Notes: generated by a model not told the origin, from the letters alone. Shown: positions 35,791 through 44,440, numbered from the stretch's first letter. The stretch: DNA of 64,000 nucleotides from Acetobacteraceae bacterium (GCA_947475245.1 CANJLW010000013.1:36824-100823), one strand, 5' to 3'. Made by a program: numbers and translations.

Positions 35791-36600
35791 ATGTTACCGC
35801 AAGCAATCGACTTTCGCGCCGAAACCGACGCGCTGAGGGACCTCCTCGCGACCCTCGGCGAGGCCGATTGGGCACGCGCCACTCTGTTCAAGGCGTGGAC
35901 GGTCAACGACATCGTGCAGCACTTGCACGCCGGCGACCTGATGGCGGCGGCGTCGGTGCGCGATCCCGACGAATTCTACCGCCTGCGCGCCGATATCCAG
36001 GCGGCACGGGACAAGGGACTGACACGCGTCGAGGAAACCCGGCAGCGGTTGAACAATATCGAAGGTCAGGCGCTGCTCGAACGCTGGCACGCGCAGGCAA
36101 TCGATCTGGCCGATCGTCTGTCCGCCATGCCGCCGGATACCCGCCTCAAATGGGCCGGCCCCGACATGGGAGTCCGCATGTTCGCCACCGCTCGGCAGAT
36201 GGAAACCTGGGCGCACGGCCAGGCCATCTACGACCTGATGGGCGTCGCGCGCACCCCCAACGACCGGTTGCGTAACATCGCCGAGATCGGCGCGCGCACC
36301 TATGGCTGGACCTTTGCCAACCGCAAGCAAGCCGTCCCCGGCCCTGCCCCGCATGTGCGCCTGATCGCGCCGTCGGGCGCCGTCTGGGAATGGAACGATC
36401 CGACGCCGGACAACATCGTTTCCGGTTCGGCACTGGAGTTCTGTCAGGTCGTCACGCAAGTGCGCAACGTCGCCGATACGCTGCTGAACGTGGTCGGCGA
36501 ACCCGCGCGCATCTGGATGAGCATCGCCCAATGCTTCGCGGGACCGCCGGAATCCCCGCCCGCCCCCGGACTGCGCATCAATCGTTCTGCCCGCGCCTGA
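35791..36600 (+). CDS. TIGR03084-like metal-binding protein (maleylpyruvate isomerase/DinB fold)
   Basis: 269 residues. The N-terminal half is a DinB-like helical bundle with the metal-type motif VQHLHAGDLMAA near residue 47 and the later ARQMETWAHGQAIYD near residue 132; these supply the histidines of the putative metal site. The C-terminal half resembles the tail of TIGR03084 proteins. Function unknown; related enzymes use mycothiol or glutathione. The ATG follows the cox terminator at once with no Shine-Dalgarno, so translation is weak, leaderless, or starts elsewhere. Its role next to the cox genes is open. Confidence 0.75.
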   Translation: MLPQAIDFRAETDALRDLLATLGEADWARATLFKAWTVNDIVQHLHAGDLMAAASVRDPDEFYRLRADIQAARDKGLTRVEETRQRLNNIEGQALLERWHAQAIDLADRLSAMPPDTRLKWAGPDMGVRMFATARQMETWAHGQAIYDLMGVARTPNDRLRNIAEIGARTYGWTFANRKQAVPGPAPHVRLIAPSGAVWEWNDPTPDNIVSGSALEFCQVVTQVRNVADTLLNVVGEPARIWMSIAQCFAGPPESPPAPGLRINRSARA

Positions 36601-36644
36601 TCCATTTCGGCTTTGCATTTCACGGAGCCGCCCCGCTATCCTGC

Positions 36645-36666
36645 CGGTCGAAAAAAATATCGACCG
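36645..36666. promoter_or_regulatory. Inverted repeat upstream of the cytochrome b561-c gene
   Basis: CGGTCGA / TCGACCG around an AT-only eight-base loop (AAAAAATA), ending right before the ribosome site GAGGGG. It could be an operator or an RNA stem next to the ribosome site. Confidence 0.45.
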
Positions 36667-36679
36667 AGGGGAAACGAAA

Positions 36680-38215
36680 ATGGGCACTGCAAATGCAGGC
36701 AACGACACCTATGACAGGGTAACGATCCTGCTGCACTGGGCAACCGTAGCTATCGTCGTCGCGTTGTTCGCATTGGCCTGGTTTCCCGGCGTTATCAAAG
36801 CGTCGATCTTCTACCACAAGACCATCGGCATCCTCCTCCTCGGCCTGATACCAATCCGTATCCTCTGGCGGCTTTTCCTGGGTCGTAAAACCAATACTTC
36901 GGCAAGTGAGCCATTATTACTGCGCCTCGGCGCACAGGCGGCGCATCTCGCGCTGTATGCGCTGCTGCTGATCGTACCCCTGTTGGGTTGGCTGTATCAG
37001 GACGCCAAGGCATTGCCGGTCTATGCGTTCGGGATAGAGCTTCCGATGTTGACCTATTACAACCGCGAACAGGCCGCGTTGATTTTCGAAATCAAGAAAA
37101 TCGCCGCCTATGGGCTGCTGGCGCTGATCGTTGCCCATGCCGGCGCGGCAATCGTCTATCACCACATGATGCGCAAGGACGGCGTGCTGCGCTCCATGCT
37201 GCCATCCTGCCTGCGCGCCACGATATCCGGTTTCGGGCTGCTGGCCCTGACCTCCGGTTCGGCGATGGCGCAGGCACCGTTCGATGTGAACAAATACGCG
37301 GCCGATCTCGCGGCCTCGCTCGCCAAGGCCTGCCCGATGGCATCGACAAGCGATGTGGCGGCGCACGATTCCTGTCGTCAGGAAATCGGCAAGGGCGCAG
37401 AATCCTCCATGCGCGACTATCACTTCCTCTTCGGCGGACAACAACCCGCTCGGCATTGGTTAAAAGACAAGAAGACTTCTGTCTTTCGCGGCGATTTATT
37501 TCAGCAGTTATACATGTCGCTCTATATGTATACCGGCAAATACCGTGTCGAAACCGCCGCCGACGGGCTGACCGTGGTCGGGGTTCAGGCCTATTTCCGC
37601 AATGGTCTGCCGCCCGGCCAGTACCCCTATCCCTTTTGGCACAGCAACAACAAATGGGCGGCATACGAGCAGTCGAACGAACTGCGCTTCCGGCTGGATA
37701 AGAACGGCAAGGTCGTTTTCGCCTACCGCGCCGACATCGGATCGAACGAAAACCGCGGCCCCTACGCCCATGTCGAACGCCCGTCGTTCCTGGGTGAATG
37801 GATGTGGCGGGACGACAGCGGCGGCGCGCAACCGCGTATCACGCTGTTCTCGGGGTTTTACAGCAACGACAACCCGACCTTGCCGGCGCTGGAGGATTCG
37901 TATCGCAAGATGGCCATCAGCCTGCGCAACGCCGATTGCACCGTCTGCCATCAACCGGAAGGCCATAGCCGGATGAACAAGCTGACGCTGCTGCAAACCC
38001 CGCTGCACGCCGCGACCAGCATCGATGCCATTTTGTACGAGGTGCGAGCGGGCAAAATGCCGGTCGACGACCACGACGATCCCAAGGCCCTGTCTCCGGC
38101 AATCGCGAAAGCCTTGCTGGATAATGGCGAGGCGTTCAAAAAAGTGCTCGACTCGGCTGATGAGTGGGAGCGCGCGAATGGACGGCCCAAGGCACGCAAG
38201 GTGCAAACGCGATAG
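36680..38215 (+). CDS. Cytochrome b561 - cytochrome c fusion protein
   Basis: 511 residues in two parts. Residues 1-175 are a bacterial cytochrome b561: four membrane helices with haem-binding His candidates in LLHWAT, FYHKTIG, AAHLALY and VAHAGAAIVYHH. Then comes a hydrophobic stretch near 180-197 ending SAMAQA, which looks like an intact signal peptide inside the protein. The rest (about 300 residues) is predicted periplasmic, with one c-type haem motif CTVCH at 420-424. It may move electrons from quinol to a periplasmic acceptor, or bear an enzymatic domain that I do not recognise (198-410). GAGGGG before the ATG. Confidence 0.75.
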   Translation: MGTANAGNDTYDRVTILLHWATVAIVVALFALAWFPGVIKASIFYHKTIGILLLGLIPIRILWRLFLGRKTNTSASEPLLLRLGAQAAHLALYALLLIVPLLGWLYQDAKALPVYAFGIELPMLTYYNREQAALIFEIKKIAAYGLLALIVAHAGAAIVYHHMMRKDGVLRSMLPSCLRATISGFGLLALTSGSAMAQAPFDVNKYAADLAASLAKACPMASTSDVAAHDSCRQEIGKGAESSMRDYHFLFGGQQPARHWLKDKKTSVFRGDLFQQLYMSLYMYTGKYRVETAADGLTVVGVQAYFRNGLPPGQYPYPFWHSNNKWAAYEQSNELRFRLDKNGKVVFAYRADIGSNENRGPYAHVERPSFLGEWMWRDDSGGAQPRITLFSGFYSNDNPTLPALEDSYRKMAISLRNADCTVCHQPEGHSRMNKLTLLQTPLHAATSIDAILYEVRAGKMPVDDHDDPKALSPAIAKALLDNGEAFKKVLDSADEWERANGRPKARKVQTR

Positions 38216-38227
38216 GGAAATTGCCCG

Positions 38228-39070
38228 GTGACCGATCTGTCTGATCTGGTCGCCGCCCCCGGCGCGAATACCGTCCCGTACTACGATCCCGCCTTCCCGG
38301 ATCGGTTGCTGTTGCTGCATGCCGCGCGACCGCGCGCCTGGCATCCCGGCACGCCCGTGCTGTTCGTGCATCACGGCGTGGCGCGTAACGGCGCGGCCTA
38401 TCGCGACTATTGGGCACCGATGGTCGACGAGATCGACGTGCTGGCGATATCCATCGAATTCCCGGAAGCGAGCTTCCCCGAATACCTCTGGTACAATTTC
38501 GGCAATCTGCACGGCAAGGACGGTGCGCCCAGAGCGCGCGATGCCTGGACATTCGGCATCGTGCCGCGCCTGTTCGATGCGTTGCGAGCGCGGGGAATCG
38601 TGTCGCGCGAGACCTACGGGCAGTTCGGTCACTCCGCCGGGGGGCAGTTCGTGCACCGCATGTTGTCGTTCGGCTATCGAGAGCGTGTCGCCGTCGCGAT
38701 CAGCGCCAATGCCGGCACCTACGCCTGGCCCGACCTGGATATTCCCTGGCCGTTCGGACTGGGCCAGACGGAAGTGACCCAGGACACGCTGATCGATCTG
38801 CTGGGCTTTCCGATCGTCGTGTTGGGCGGAACGAACGACACCAAGACGACCGGCCGCTTTTTTCCCAAGGGGCCGCGTTCGATGCGCCAGGGAGAAACAC
38901 GATGGCATCGCGCACATAATTACGTGCGCGACGGGCATGCCGCGGCGGCCGCTCTGGGCGCGCGCTGCGCCTGGTCGGTGATCGACGTGCCGGATGTCGG
39001 CCATGACGGGCGCGGCATGTCGATCGCCGCCGCGCCGATCGCCGCCAGGGCGTTGCACGCGGCCCGTTAA
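38228..39070 (+). CDS. Alpha/beta-hydrolase (polyhydroxybutyrate depolymerase-like esterase)
   Basis: 280 residues. The nucleophile elbow GHSAGGQF places the catalytic Ser at S136; VLFVHHGVARN is the oxyanion strand and VPDVGHDG near the end gives the catalytic His. The family resembles LpqC/PHB depolymerase-type esterases. It has no signal peptide, so it is probably cytoplasmic. It starts at a GTG 12 bases after the cytochrome fusion gene and is likely cotranscribed. Substrate unknown. Confidence 0.72.
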   Translation: MTDLSDLVAAPGANTVPYYDPAFPDRLLLLHAARPRAWHPGTPVLFVHHGVARNGAAYRDYWAPMVDEIDVLAISIEFPEASFPEYLWYNFGNLHGKDGAPRARDAWTFGIVPRLFDALRARGIVSRETYGQFGHSAGGQFVHRMLSFGYRERVAVAISANAGTYAWPDLDIPWPFGLGQTEVTQDTLIDLLGFPIVVLGGTNDTKTTGRFFPKGPRSMRQGETRWHRAHNYVRDGHAAAAALGARCAWSVIDVPDVGHDGRGMSIAAAPIAARALHAAR

Positions 39071-39126
39071 CGGCTTGACCTGGAGCCAAGCGCCCGCGAC
39101 CCTGCGCATTCAGACAGGAGCGGACC

Positions 39127-40386
39127 ATGAGCCATGTCGCGATTATCGGTGCCGGCATCGTCGGCGCGGCCAGCGCGCTGGAACTGCTGCGTGACGGTCA
39201 TCGCGTCACGGTGATCGAACCCGGCGAACCCGGCGGCGAGCAGGCCGCGAGTTACGGCAACGGCACGCTGCTGAACCCGAGCTCCGTCATTCCGATGTCC
39301 TCCCCCGGACTGTGGAAAAAGGTTCCCGGCTATCTGCGCGATCCGCTGGGTCCGCTGGCGATTCGATGGCGCTACCTGCCGAAACTATGGCCCTGGCTGC
39401 ATCGCTTCGTGCGCGCCGGTTCGACGCCCGACAAGGTTGCGGCCATCGGGCATGCGTTGCGCCCGCTGCTGCTGAACGCGCCGGAGTTGCATCGTGCCCT
39501 CGCGGAGGAAGCCGGCGTCGCGCACCTGATCGCCCGCCAGGGCGTTTTGTTCGCCTTCCCCGACCGCGCCGCGTTCGAGGCGGAGGCGCTGTCCTGGCGT
39601 GTGCGTCGCGAAACCGGCGTGCGATGGCTGGAACTGGACGAGGACGAGTTGCGTCAGCGCGAACCCGCGCTGCACCGGCGCTATAAATTCGCGGTTCTGG
39701 TGGAAGAAAACGGACAATGCCGCGACCCCGGCGCGCTTGTCGCCGCGCTGATGCGCCATGCCGTCTCCCTCGGCGCGCGCCATGTCCGCGCCCGCGCCAC
39801 CGGATTCCGGATCGAGGCCGGTCGGCTGCGCGCCGTGACCTTCGCCGGGGACGAACTGCCCTGCGACAAGGCGGTGATCTCCGCCGGTGCTCATTCAAAG
39901 CAGTTGGCGGCCGCCGCGGGGGATTTCGTACCGTTGGAAACCGAACGGGGCTACCACGCGGTGATCGATGCGCCCGGCGTCGCGCCGCGCTATCCGATGA
40001 TGCCGAGCGACGGGAAGATGGCGTTTGCGATGACGCCGGCGGGGCTAAGGACGGCGGGACAGGTGGAACTCGCGGGGTTGGAGGCCGAACCGAACTGGAA
40101 GCGCGCGGAGGTGCTGCTGCGCTTCGCGCGAGAGGTCTATCCGGGGATACCCGAGGATTTGCCGCCGGATCGGGTCAAGGTCTGGATGGGCCATCGCCCG
40201 TCCACGCCCGACGGGCTGCCATGTATCGGCCTCGCCTCCGGCTGCGCGGATGTGGTGCACGCCTTTGGCCATGGGCATGTGGGGCTGACGGCGGGACCGA
40301 TGACGGGGCGGCTTGTGGCCGCGCTGGTGGCCGGTCGGGTGCCGGAGATCGATCCGGCACCCTATGCGGCGACTCGGTTTCGTTAG
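39127..40386 (+). CDS. FAD-dependent D-amino-acid dehydrogenase-like oxidoreductase
   Basis: 419 residues of the DAO/DadA family. The FAD motif is GAGIVG (residues 8-13). The family blocks NGTLLNPSSVIPMSSPGLWKK near residue 43 and the C-terminal GHGHVGLTAGPMTGRLVA are those of DadA. It probably oxidises D-amino acids to keto acids with electrons to quinone. AGGAG lies before the ATG. It may be cotranscribed with the cytochrome b561-c fusion and the hydrolase upstream, which could make the fusion its electron acceptor; this is speculative. Six bases separate it from the convergent protease gene. Confidence 0.82.
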   Translation: MSHVAIIGAGIVGAASALELLRDGHRVTVIEPGEPGGEQAASYGNGTLLNPSSVIPMSSPGLWKKVPGYLRDPLGPLAIRWRYLPKLWPWLHRFVRAGSTPDKVAAIGHALRPLLLNAPELHRALAEEAGVAHLIARQGVLFAFPDRAAFEAEALSWRVRRETGVRWLELDEDELRQREPALHRRYKFAVLVEENGQCRDPGALVAALMRHAVSLGARHVRARATGFRIEAGRLRAVTFAGDELPCDKAVISAGAHSKQLAAAAGDFVPLETERGYHAVIDAPGVAPRYPMMPSDGKMAFAMTPAGLRTAGQVELAGLEAEPNWKRAEVLLRFAREVYPGIPEDLPPDRVKVWMGHRPSTPDGLPCIGLASGCADVVHAFGHGHVGLTAGPMTGRLVAALVAGRVPEIDPAPYAATRFR

Positions 40387-40392
40387 CCGCGA

Positions 40393-41073
40393 TCAGCGCG
40401 GCGCGGCGGCGTACTGGATCATGGCGCGTCGGTGCGGCATCACCGATCGCAAGGTAACGTGCCGCGTGACATAGGTGGTGCCGTAGACCGTGCCGCCCGC
40501 CGGCGGCCAGGGATCGTGGATGCGCAGAACGGTGCCGTCGTCGGTGCGGTCGCTGTAGACCGCGCTGGCGACGACCGCGTGCTTGAAGGTTCCGCCCTCA
40601 AACCCAAGCCACAGCGGCGTGCGCATCAAATGCGGCATCAGGACCGAGATCGGCGGCGCGCTGCTGTTATTGACCAGACGCCAGCCGAGACCGTTCAGGA
40701 AGGTATCGATATTTTCGATATTGGGTCGCAAACCGCCGTTCGGGGCGGTATTCGCCATGCCGGGGCCGATCGACATATTGCCCAGGATCATGGTCGCGGC
40801 GGCGGACCAACACGTCATGCCGGTCGGCTGTCCCACCAGGTGGGTATTGTGCACGATATCGACCTGAAGCCCCAAAGCGCGCCAGGTCGGGTCCGTGACC
40901 ATGCCGTTCATCTGCGGCAGCCGATGCCGGGACTGGAAGTGCAGAACGGCGGCTTTTGTGACCGGGCCGTAAACTTCGTCCTCCGACAGGCGCGGGTTCG
41001 CGCCGTGTTTGTTGAGCATCCTCTGCAAAAACAGGACTTCCGGCCCGCGAGAGCCTTGATTGACGGGAATCAT
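40393..41073 (-). CDS. Peptidoglycan-binding / papain-like cysteine protease (C70-type) protein
   Basis: 226 residues. The N-terminal ~75 residues are a PG_binding_1 module (RGPEVLFLQRMLNKHG and YGPVTKAAVLHFQ). The rest resembles papain-like proteases of the AvrRpt2/C70 group. QPTGMTCWSAAATMIL gives the nucleophile (C88) with the preceding Gln, FKHAVVAS gives the His (H165) and HDPWPP the acidic/amide residue. No signal peptide is visible, although a cell-wall binding domain suggests export by another route (type VI, type I or lysis). Its neighbours give no clue. Catalytic residues look intact. Confidence 0.75.
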   Translation of the reverse strand: MIPVNQGSRGPEVLFLQRMLNKHGANPRLSEDEVYGPVTKAAVLHFQSRHRLPQMNGMVTDPTWRALGLQVDIVHNTHLVGQPTGMTCWSAAATMILGNMSIGPGMANTAPNGGLRPNIENIDTFLNGLGWRLVNNSSAPPISVLMPHLMRTPLWLGFEGGTFKHAVVASAVYSDRTDDGTVLRIHDPWPPAGGTVYGTTYVTRHVTLRSVMPHRRAMIQYAAAPR

Positions 41074-41228
41074 GGTGCGCTACCTTGGTTCTTTATAGGA
41101 ACGAGACGCCTTCCTCTCTCGGCGCGGCGTCGCGCTGTCCGGTTCGGATCGGGGCATTTTGTAACGGAACGCGGGAAAGCATCGCAAGGAAATTGCGGCA
41201 CGCCGTTGCGTGTCCGATTGTAACACGT

Positions 41229-41259
41229 ATCCGTCCCGGCCGAAGCGGCCGGGACGGAT
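41229..41259 (-). terminator. Long hairpin after the SDR gene
   Basis: Perfect 13-bp stem ATCCGTCCCGGCC / GGCCGGGACGGAT with a five-base loop, seven bases past the SDR stop at 41267. No U-run follows. The rest of the 41074-41266 gap holds no gene I can see. Confidence 0.6.
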
Positions 41260-41266
41260 GGATGGG

Positions 41267-42046
41267 TTACGCCGTCGCGCCGCCGTCGACCGGGAGGGTG
41301 ACACCGTTGACGAAGGAGGCTTCGTCGGACAGCAGGAAGCATGCGGCCGCCGCGATTTCCTCGGGTTGGGCGACGCGGCGCATCGGGTTTTGCCCGCCAC
41401 GCTTCACGACCAGGGACTCCGCGGTTTCACCGGCCGGCATCTGGCTGTCGGGACGAGCGACGAAAACGCGCAGCATCGGGGTATCGGTGGTGCCGGGGCA
41501 GACGGCGTTCACGCGAATGTTCTCGTGCCCGTAGCGCTTCGCCAGGCCCTTGACCAGACCGACGACGCCGAACTTGGCGATGTTGTAGATCGGGCTGTAC
41601 GGAGAGCCTTGCAGGCCGGAGGTCGAGGCGGTGAACAGAAGCGCGCCGCCGCCGCGGGCGCGCAGTTCCGGCAGCGCGGCTTCGGTGGTCACCAGCACGG
41701 TGCGCACGTTCAGGTTCATCGCGAAGTCGTAGTCTTTCCAGTCCAGGCCCTCGATCGAAGCCGGGCCGGGCGTGCCGACATGGTTCCAGACGAAGTCTAG
41801 CCCGCCGAACGCCTTGACCGTCTGCTTGACGATGTCGCGGGCGAAGTCGTCATTGGTCAGATCGCCCGACAGAGCGATCGCCTTGCCGCCGGCGGCTTCG
41901 ATCGTTCTGACAACGGCCTGCGCCGCCGCGGCGTCGAGATCGACGACGGCGACCGAAGCGCCTTCCCTGGCGAACATGATCGCGCCCGCGCGCCCCATGC
42001 CGGACCCGCCGGCCGTCACGATGCCGATCTTATTTTCCATACGCAT
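41267..42046 (-). CDS. SDR family oxidoreductase (second)
   Basis: 259 residues. The cofactor motif is TAGGSGMG near residue 11, the catalytic tetrad has YNIAK, and the end is VDGGATA. I choose the ATG giving MRMENKIG, with AAGGA nine bases before it; the frame upstream to 42166 overlaps the sulfurtransferase. Sixteen bases separate it from sseA, so the two are probably one transcript. Substrate unknown. Confidence 0.85.
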   Translation of the reverse strand: MRMENKIGIVTAGGSGMGRAGAIMFAREGASVAVVDLDAAAAQAVVRTIEAAGGKAIALSGDLTNDDFARDIVKQTVKAFGGLDFVWNHVGTPGPASIEGLDWKDYDFAMNLNVRTVLVTTEAALPELRARGGGALLFTASTSGLQGSPYSPIYNIAKFGVVGLVKGLAKRYGHENIRVNAVCPGTTDTPMLRVFVARPDSQMPAGETAESLVVKRGGQNPMRRVAQPEEIAAAACFLLSDEASFVNGVTLPVDGGATA

Positions 42047-42062
42047 CCGCAAGTATCCTTTC

Positions 42063-42926
42063 TCAGGCGGTTTCCATGGGCAACGAGGTGTCTTTTGCCC
42101 ACTCGGACAATGACGCATCGTAGATTTTAACGTTGGTATGGCCGAGCATGATGAGGGCCAGGGCATCGGCGGAGGCTGCGATGCCGCCGCCGCAATAGGC
42201 GATCACCGGGCGATCCAGCGCGCCGACGGCGGCGAATTTCGCGCGCAGTTCGTCGGCGGGCAAGAAAGTGTTGGTGGCGGGATCGAGCAGATGCGCGGCG
42301 GGAAGGACCGCGCTGCCGGGGATTTGTCCGGGACGGCCATAGGTGCTGCCCGCGTGTTGCGCCGGCATCAGCGCGTTCAGGGTGCAGACCGCGCCATCGC
42401 CCATGGCGGCGACGACCTCGTCTCGGCCGACCAACAGGCCGCGTTCGGCCTGCACGGAAAACGTCGCGGGCGTGCGGGATTTGCCGGCGCCGGTTTCCGT
42501 CGGGCGCGCTTCGCGGGACCATTTCTGCCAGCCGCCGTTCAGCACGGCGGCGTTATCGTGGCCGAATTCGCGCAGCAGCCACCACACGCGGCTGGCCCAC
42601 CAGGGATTGCCGGTGCTGTAGGTGATCACGCGGGTTTGATTGCCGATGCCGAATCGGCCCATGGACGCCGCGAAGGCGGCGGGGTTCGGGCGCATGAAGT
42701 GGAATTTGTGCGACGTGTCCGACACATCGCGCGCCACGTTGCAGAACTGCGCGCCGGCGATATGGCCCTGCTCAAAATCCGCGATGCCCGGCACGACGGT
42801 GTACGGTCCCTGCGGATTTGGTTTCAGATGCACGGTGCAGTCCAGCACGACGACATCCGGGTTGGTCAGATTCTGTTCAAGCCAATCGGTCTCGACCAGA
42901 AACTCCGGATGCACGAAACCCGTCAC
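42063..42926 (-). CDS. sseA: 3-mercaptopyruvate/thiosulfate sulfurtransferase (tandem rhodanese)
   Basis: 287 residues, two rhodanese domains. The active-site loop in the second domain is CGGGIA with the catalytic Cys at residue 245. A loop of the form CGSGVTA would be the SseA classic, and CGGGIAA is the common variant. The first domain is inactive as usual. It transfers sulfur from mercaptopyruvate or thiosulfate to thiols or cyanide. It lies in a run of same-strand genes (SDR, sulfurtransferase, VOC protein, SDR) from 44109 to 41267 with very short gaps. Confidence 0.87.
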   Translation of the reverse strand: MTGFVHPEFLVETDWLEQNLTNPDVVVLDCTVHLKPNPQGPYTVVPGIADFEQGHIAGAQFCNVARDVSDTSHKFHFMRPNPAAFAASMGRFGIGNQTRVITYSTGNPWWASRVWWLLREFGHDNAAVLNGGWQKWSREARPTETGAGKSRTPATFSVQAERGLLVGRDEVVAAMGDGAVCTLNALMPAQHAGSTYGRPGQIPGSAVLPAAHLLDPATNTFLPADELRAKFAAVGALDRPVIAYCGGGIAASADALALIMLGHTNVKIYDASLSEWAKDTSLPMETA

Positions 42927-42928
42927 GG

Positions 42929-43336
42929 CTAGTGACCCGGCGCGAGTTCGGCGAGTTCGATCACCACATTGCCGGTGGCTTCGGGATCGAGGAAGACGAT
43001 CTTCGAGCCGCCATGCCCGATCTTCCAGGTCTCACTCTGCAACTTCACGTTCTTCGCCTTCAGTTCGGCGATCGCGTCCTCGATGCTTTCGACTTCGAAG
43101 CAGATATGGAACAGGCCGGTGCCCTTCTTGTCGATCCACTTGGTGACGCCGGATTCCGGCCCCTGCCCTTCCAGCAGTTCGATGTAGGTTTCGCCGACCG
43201 GCAGCATCGCGAGTTTTGTCTGCCCGATCTGCTCCTCGTATTCCAGGTTCAGCCCAAAGACGTTCTTCATCAGGTCGAGCGACTGAGACATCGAATCGAC
43301 GGCGATGGCGATATGTTCCACGCGCTTGATTTTCAT
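42929..43336 (-). CDS. VOC/glyoxalase-fold protein (methylmalonyl-CoA epimerase-like)
   Basis: 135 residues. VEHIAIAVDSMSQSLDLMKN starts the first beta-alpha-beta module, FHICFEVESIEDAI the second. The histidine in VEHIAIAV, ETYIELLEG (Glu), GLFHICFEV (His) and the terminal VVIELAELAPGH match the metal ligands of methylmalonyl-CoA epimerases. True MCE activity is plausible but not certain because no mutase gene is near. GGAGA precedes the ATG. The longer frame to 44167 is a shadow of the SDR. Confidence 0.8.
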   Translation of the reverse strand: MKIKRVEHIAIAVDSMSQSLDLMKNVFGLNLEYEEQIGQTKLAMLPVGETYIELLEGQGPESGVTKWIDKKGTGLFHICFEVESIEDAIAELKAKNVKLQSETWKIGHGGSKIVFLDPEATGNVVIELAELAPGH

Positions 43337-43353
43337 GGTTCGGTCTCCAGGGT

Positions 43354-44109
43354 TCAGGAAATGGTGACGCCGCTGTCGACCGGATAGACATGTCCGGTGA
43401 TCACGCGCGCTTCGTCGGAGGCGAGGAAGACCGCCATGTTGGCGATATCCTGCGGTTCGATCAGCCCCATCAAATGGGAATCCGCCAGCTTGGTCAGCCC
43501 GGCGTTGCCGGCGACCAGGGTGCGGACGCGATCGGTCATCGTGGCCGACGGGGCGATGGCGTTCACGCGCACCTTGTGTTCGGCGAATTCCACCGCCATC
43601 GAACGCGTCATCGCCGCGACGCCGCCCTTTGCGGCGGTGTAGCAGTCGCGGCCGGGGATCCCCATCAGCGCGACGTTGGACGACATGTTGATCACCGATC
43701 CGCCGCCGGATTTGATGATCGCGGGGATGCCGAAACGGCAGCCCAGGAAAGTGCCGTACAGATCGAGCTTGATGACCCGCCAGAATTCTTCCAACGGCGC
43801 GTCGATCACGGTGCTGTCGATGCTTGTCGATCCGCCGGCGTTGTTGTGCAGGACATGCAGCGCGCCGTAGTGCTGGACCGCCCTGTCGATCGCGGCCTGG
43901 ATGCTGTCGGGTTCGGTCACGTCGGTGACGATGGCGATCGCTTCGCCGCCGGCCTGATGGATCAACTGTGCCGTCTGTTCGCCGGCGGCCGCGTTCAGTT
44001 CGGCCACCACCACTTTCGCGCCTTCCGCGGCCATCGACTGCGCGGTCGCGCGTCCGATGCCGGTGCCGGAACCTGTGATCAGGGCGACCTTGCCCGCGAG
44101 ACGCGCCAT
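43354..44109 (-). CDS. SDR family oxidoreductase (third)
   Basis: 251 residues. The motifs are TGSGTGIG, HNNAGGS (NAG variant) and YTAAK, with the C-terminal VDSGVTIS. This belongs to the classical SDR family, probably NAD(H)-dependent. It is the first gene of the cluster with the VOC protein, sulfurtransferase and second SDR. The short gap (17 bases) to the VOC gene implies cotranscription. Substrate unknown. Confidence 0.87.
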   Translation of the reverse strand: MARLAGKVALITGSGTGIGRATAQSMAAEGAKVVVAELNAAAGEQTAQLIHQAGGEAIAIVTDVTEPDSIQAAIDRAVQHYGALHVLHNNAGGSTSIDSTVIDAPLEEFWRVIKLDLYGTFLGCRFGIPAIIKSGGGSVINMSSNVALMGIPGRDCYTAAKGGVAAMTRSMAVEFAEHKVRVNAIAPSATMTDRVRTLVAGNAGLTKLADSHLMGLIEPQDIANMAVFLASDEARVITGHVYPVDSGVTIS

Positions 44110-44179
44110 GGGTTTTCCTCCGCTTTTCTGTCGTCGAAGTTTTGGGCTGGCACCGCGCCGGTGGCAAGAGCCGAGACGG

Positions 44180-44440
44180 CTATTGCTTCTTGATCGCGGC
44201 CGATCCGATGGACCGACAGGTCAGCGCGTTCTCGGTAAAGGACCGATTGCATTCCATGACCTGGGTTTGTTTTTGCAGCAGGAACATGCTTTGCGGAAAG
44301 GCGCTGTAGTAGACGCTGTAGCCTTTGATTTCCCAGCCGTCGGCGAGGTAGCGCTGCAACGTTTCCGGGGGATGCGGCGTCGGCGGGGCGGCCAGCGCCG
44401 GACCGGCCAAGGTCAGGAACATCAGGGCAAGTCGCTTCAT
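44180..44440 (-). CDS. Small secreted protein of unknown function
   Basis: 86 residues. The N-terminal MKRLALMFLTLAGPALA is a signal peptide with an Ala-x-Ala cleavage site, giving a mature protein of about 70 residues with two cysteines (in MECNRSF and LTCRSIG) that may form a disulfide. The ATG at 44440 has GGGAG six bases upstream. I recognise no family. It may lie downstream of the CoxE-like gene in the same direction (73-base gap). Confidence 0.65.
   Translation of the reverse strand: MKRLALMFLTLAGPALAAPPTPHPPETLQRYLADGWEIKGYSVYYSAFPQSMFLLQKQTQVMECNRSFTENALTCRSIGSAAIKKQ

Noticed and set aside
36680..36900. Idea that the b561-c fusion is a frameshift artefact
   Set aside because: It is one uninterrupted frame across the junction and both halves have normal codon use, so I keep it as a real fusion pending checks.
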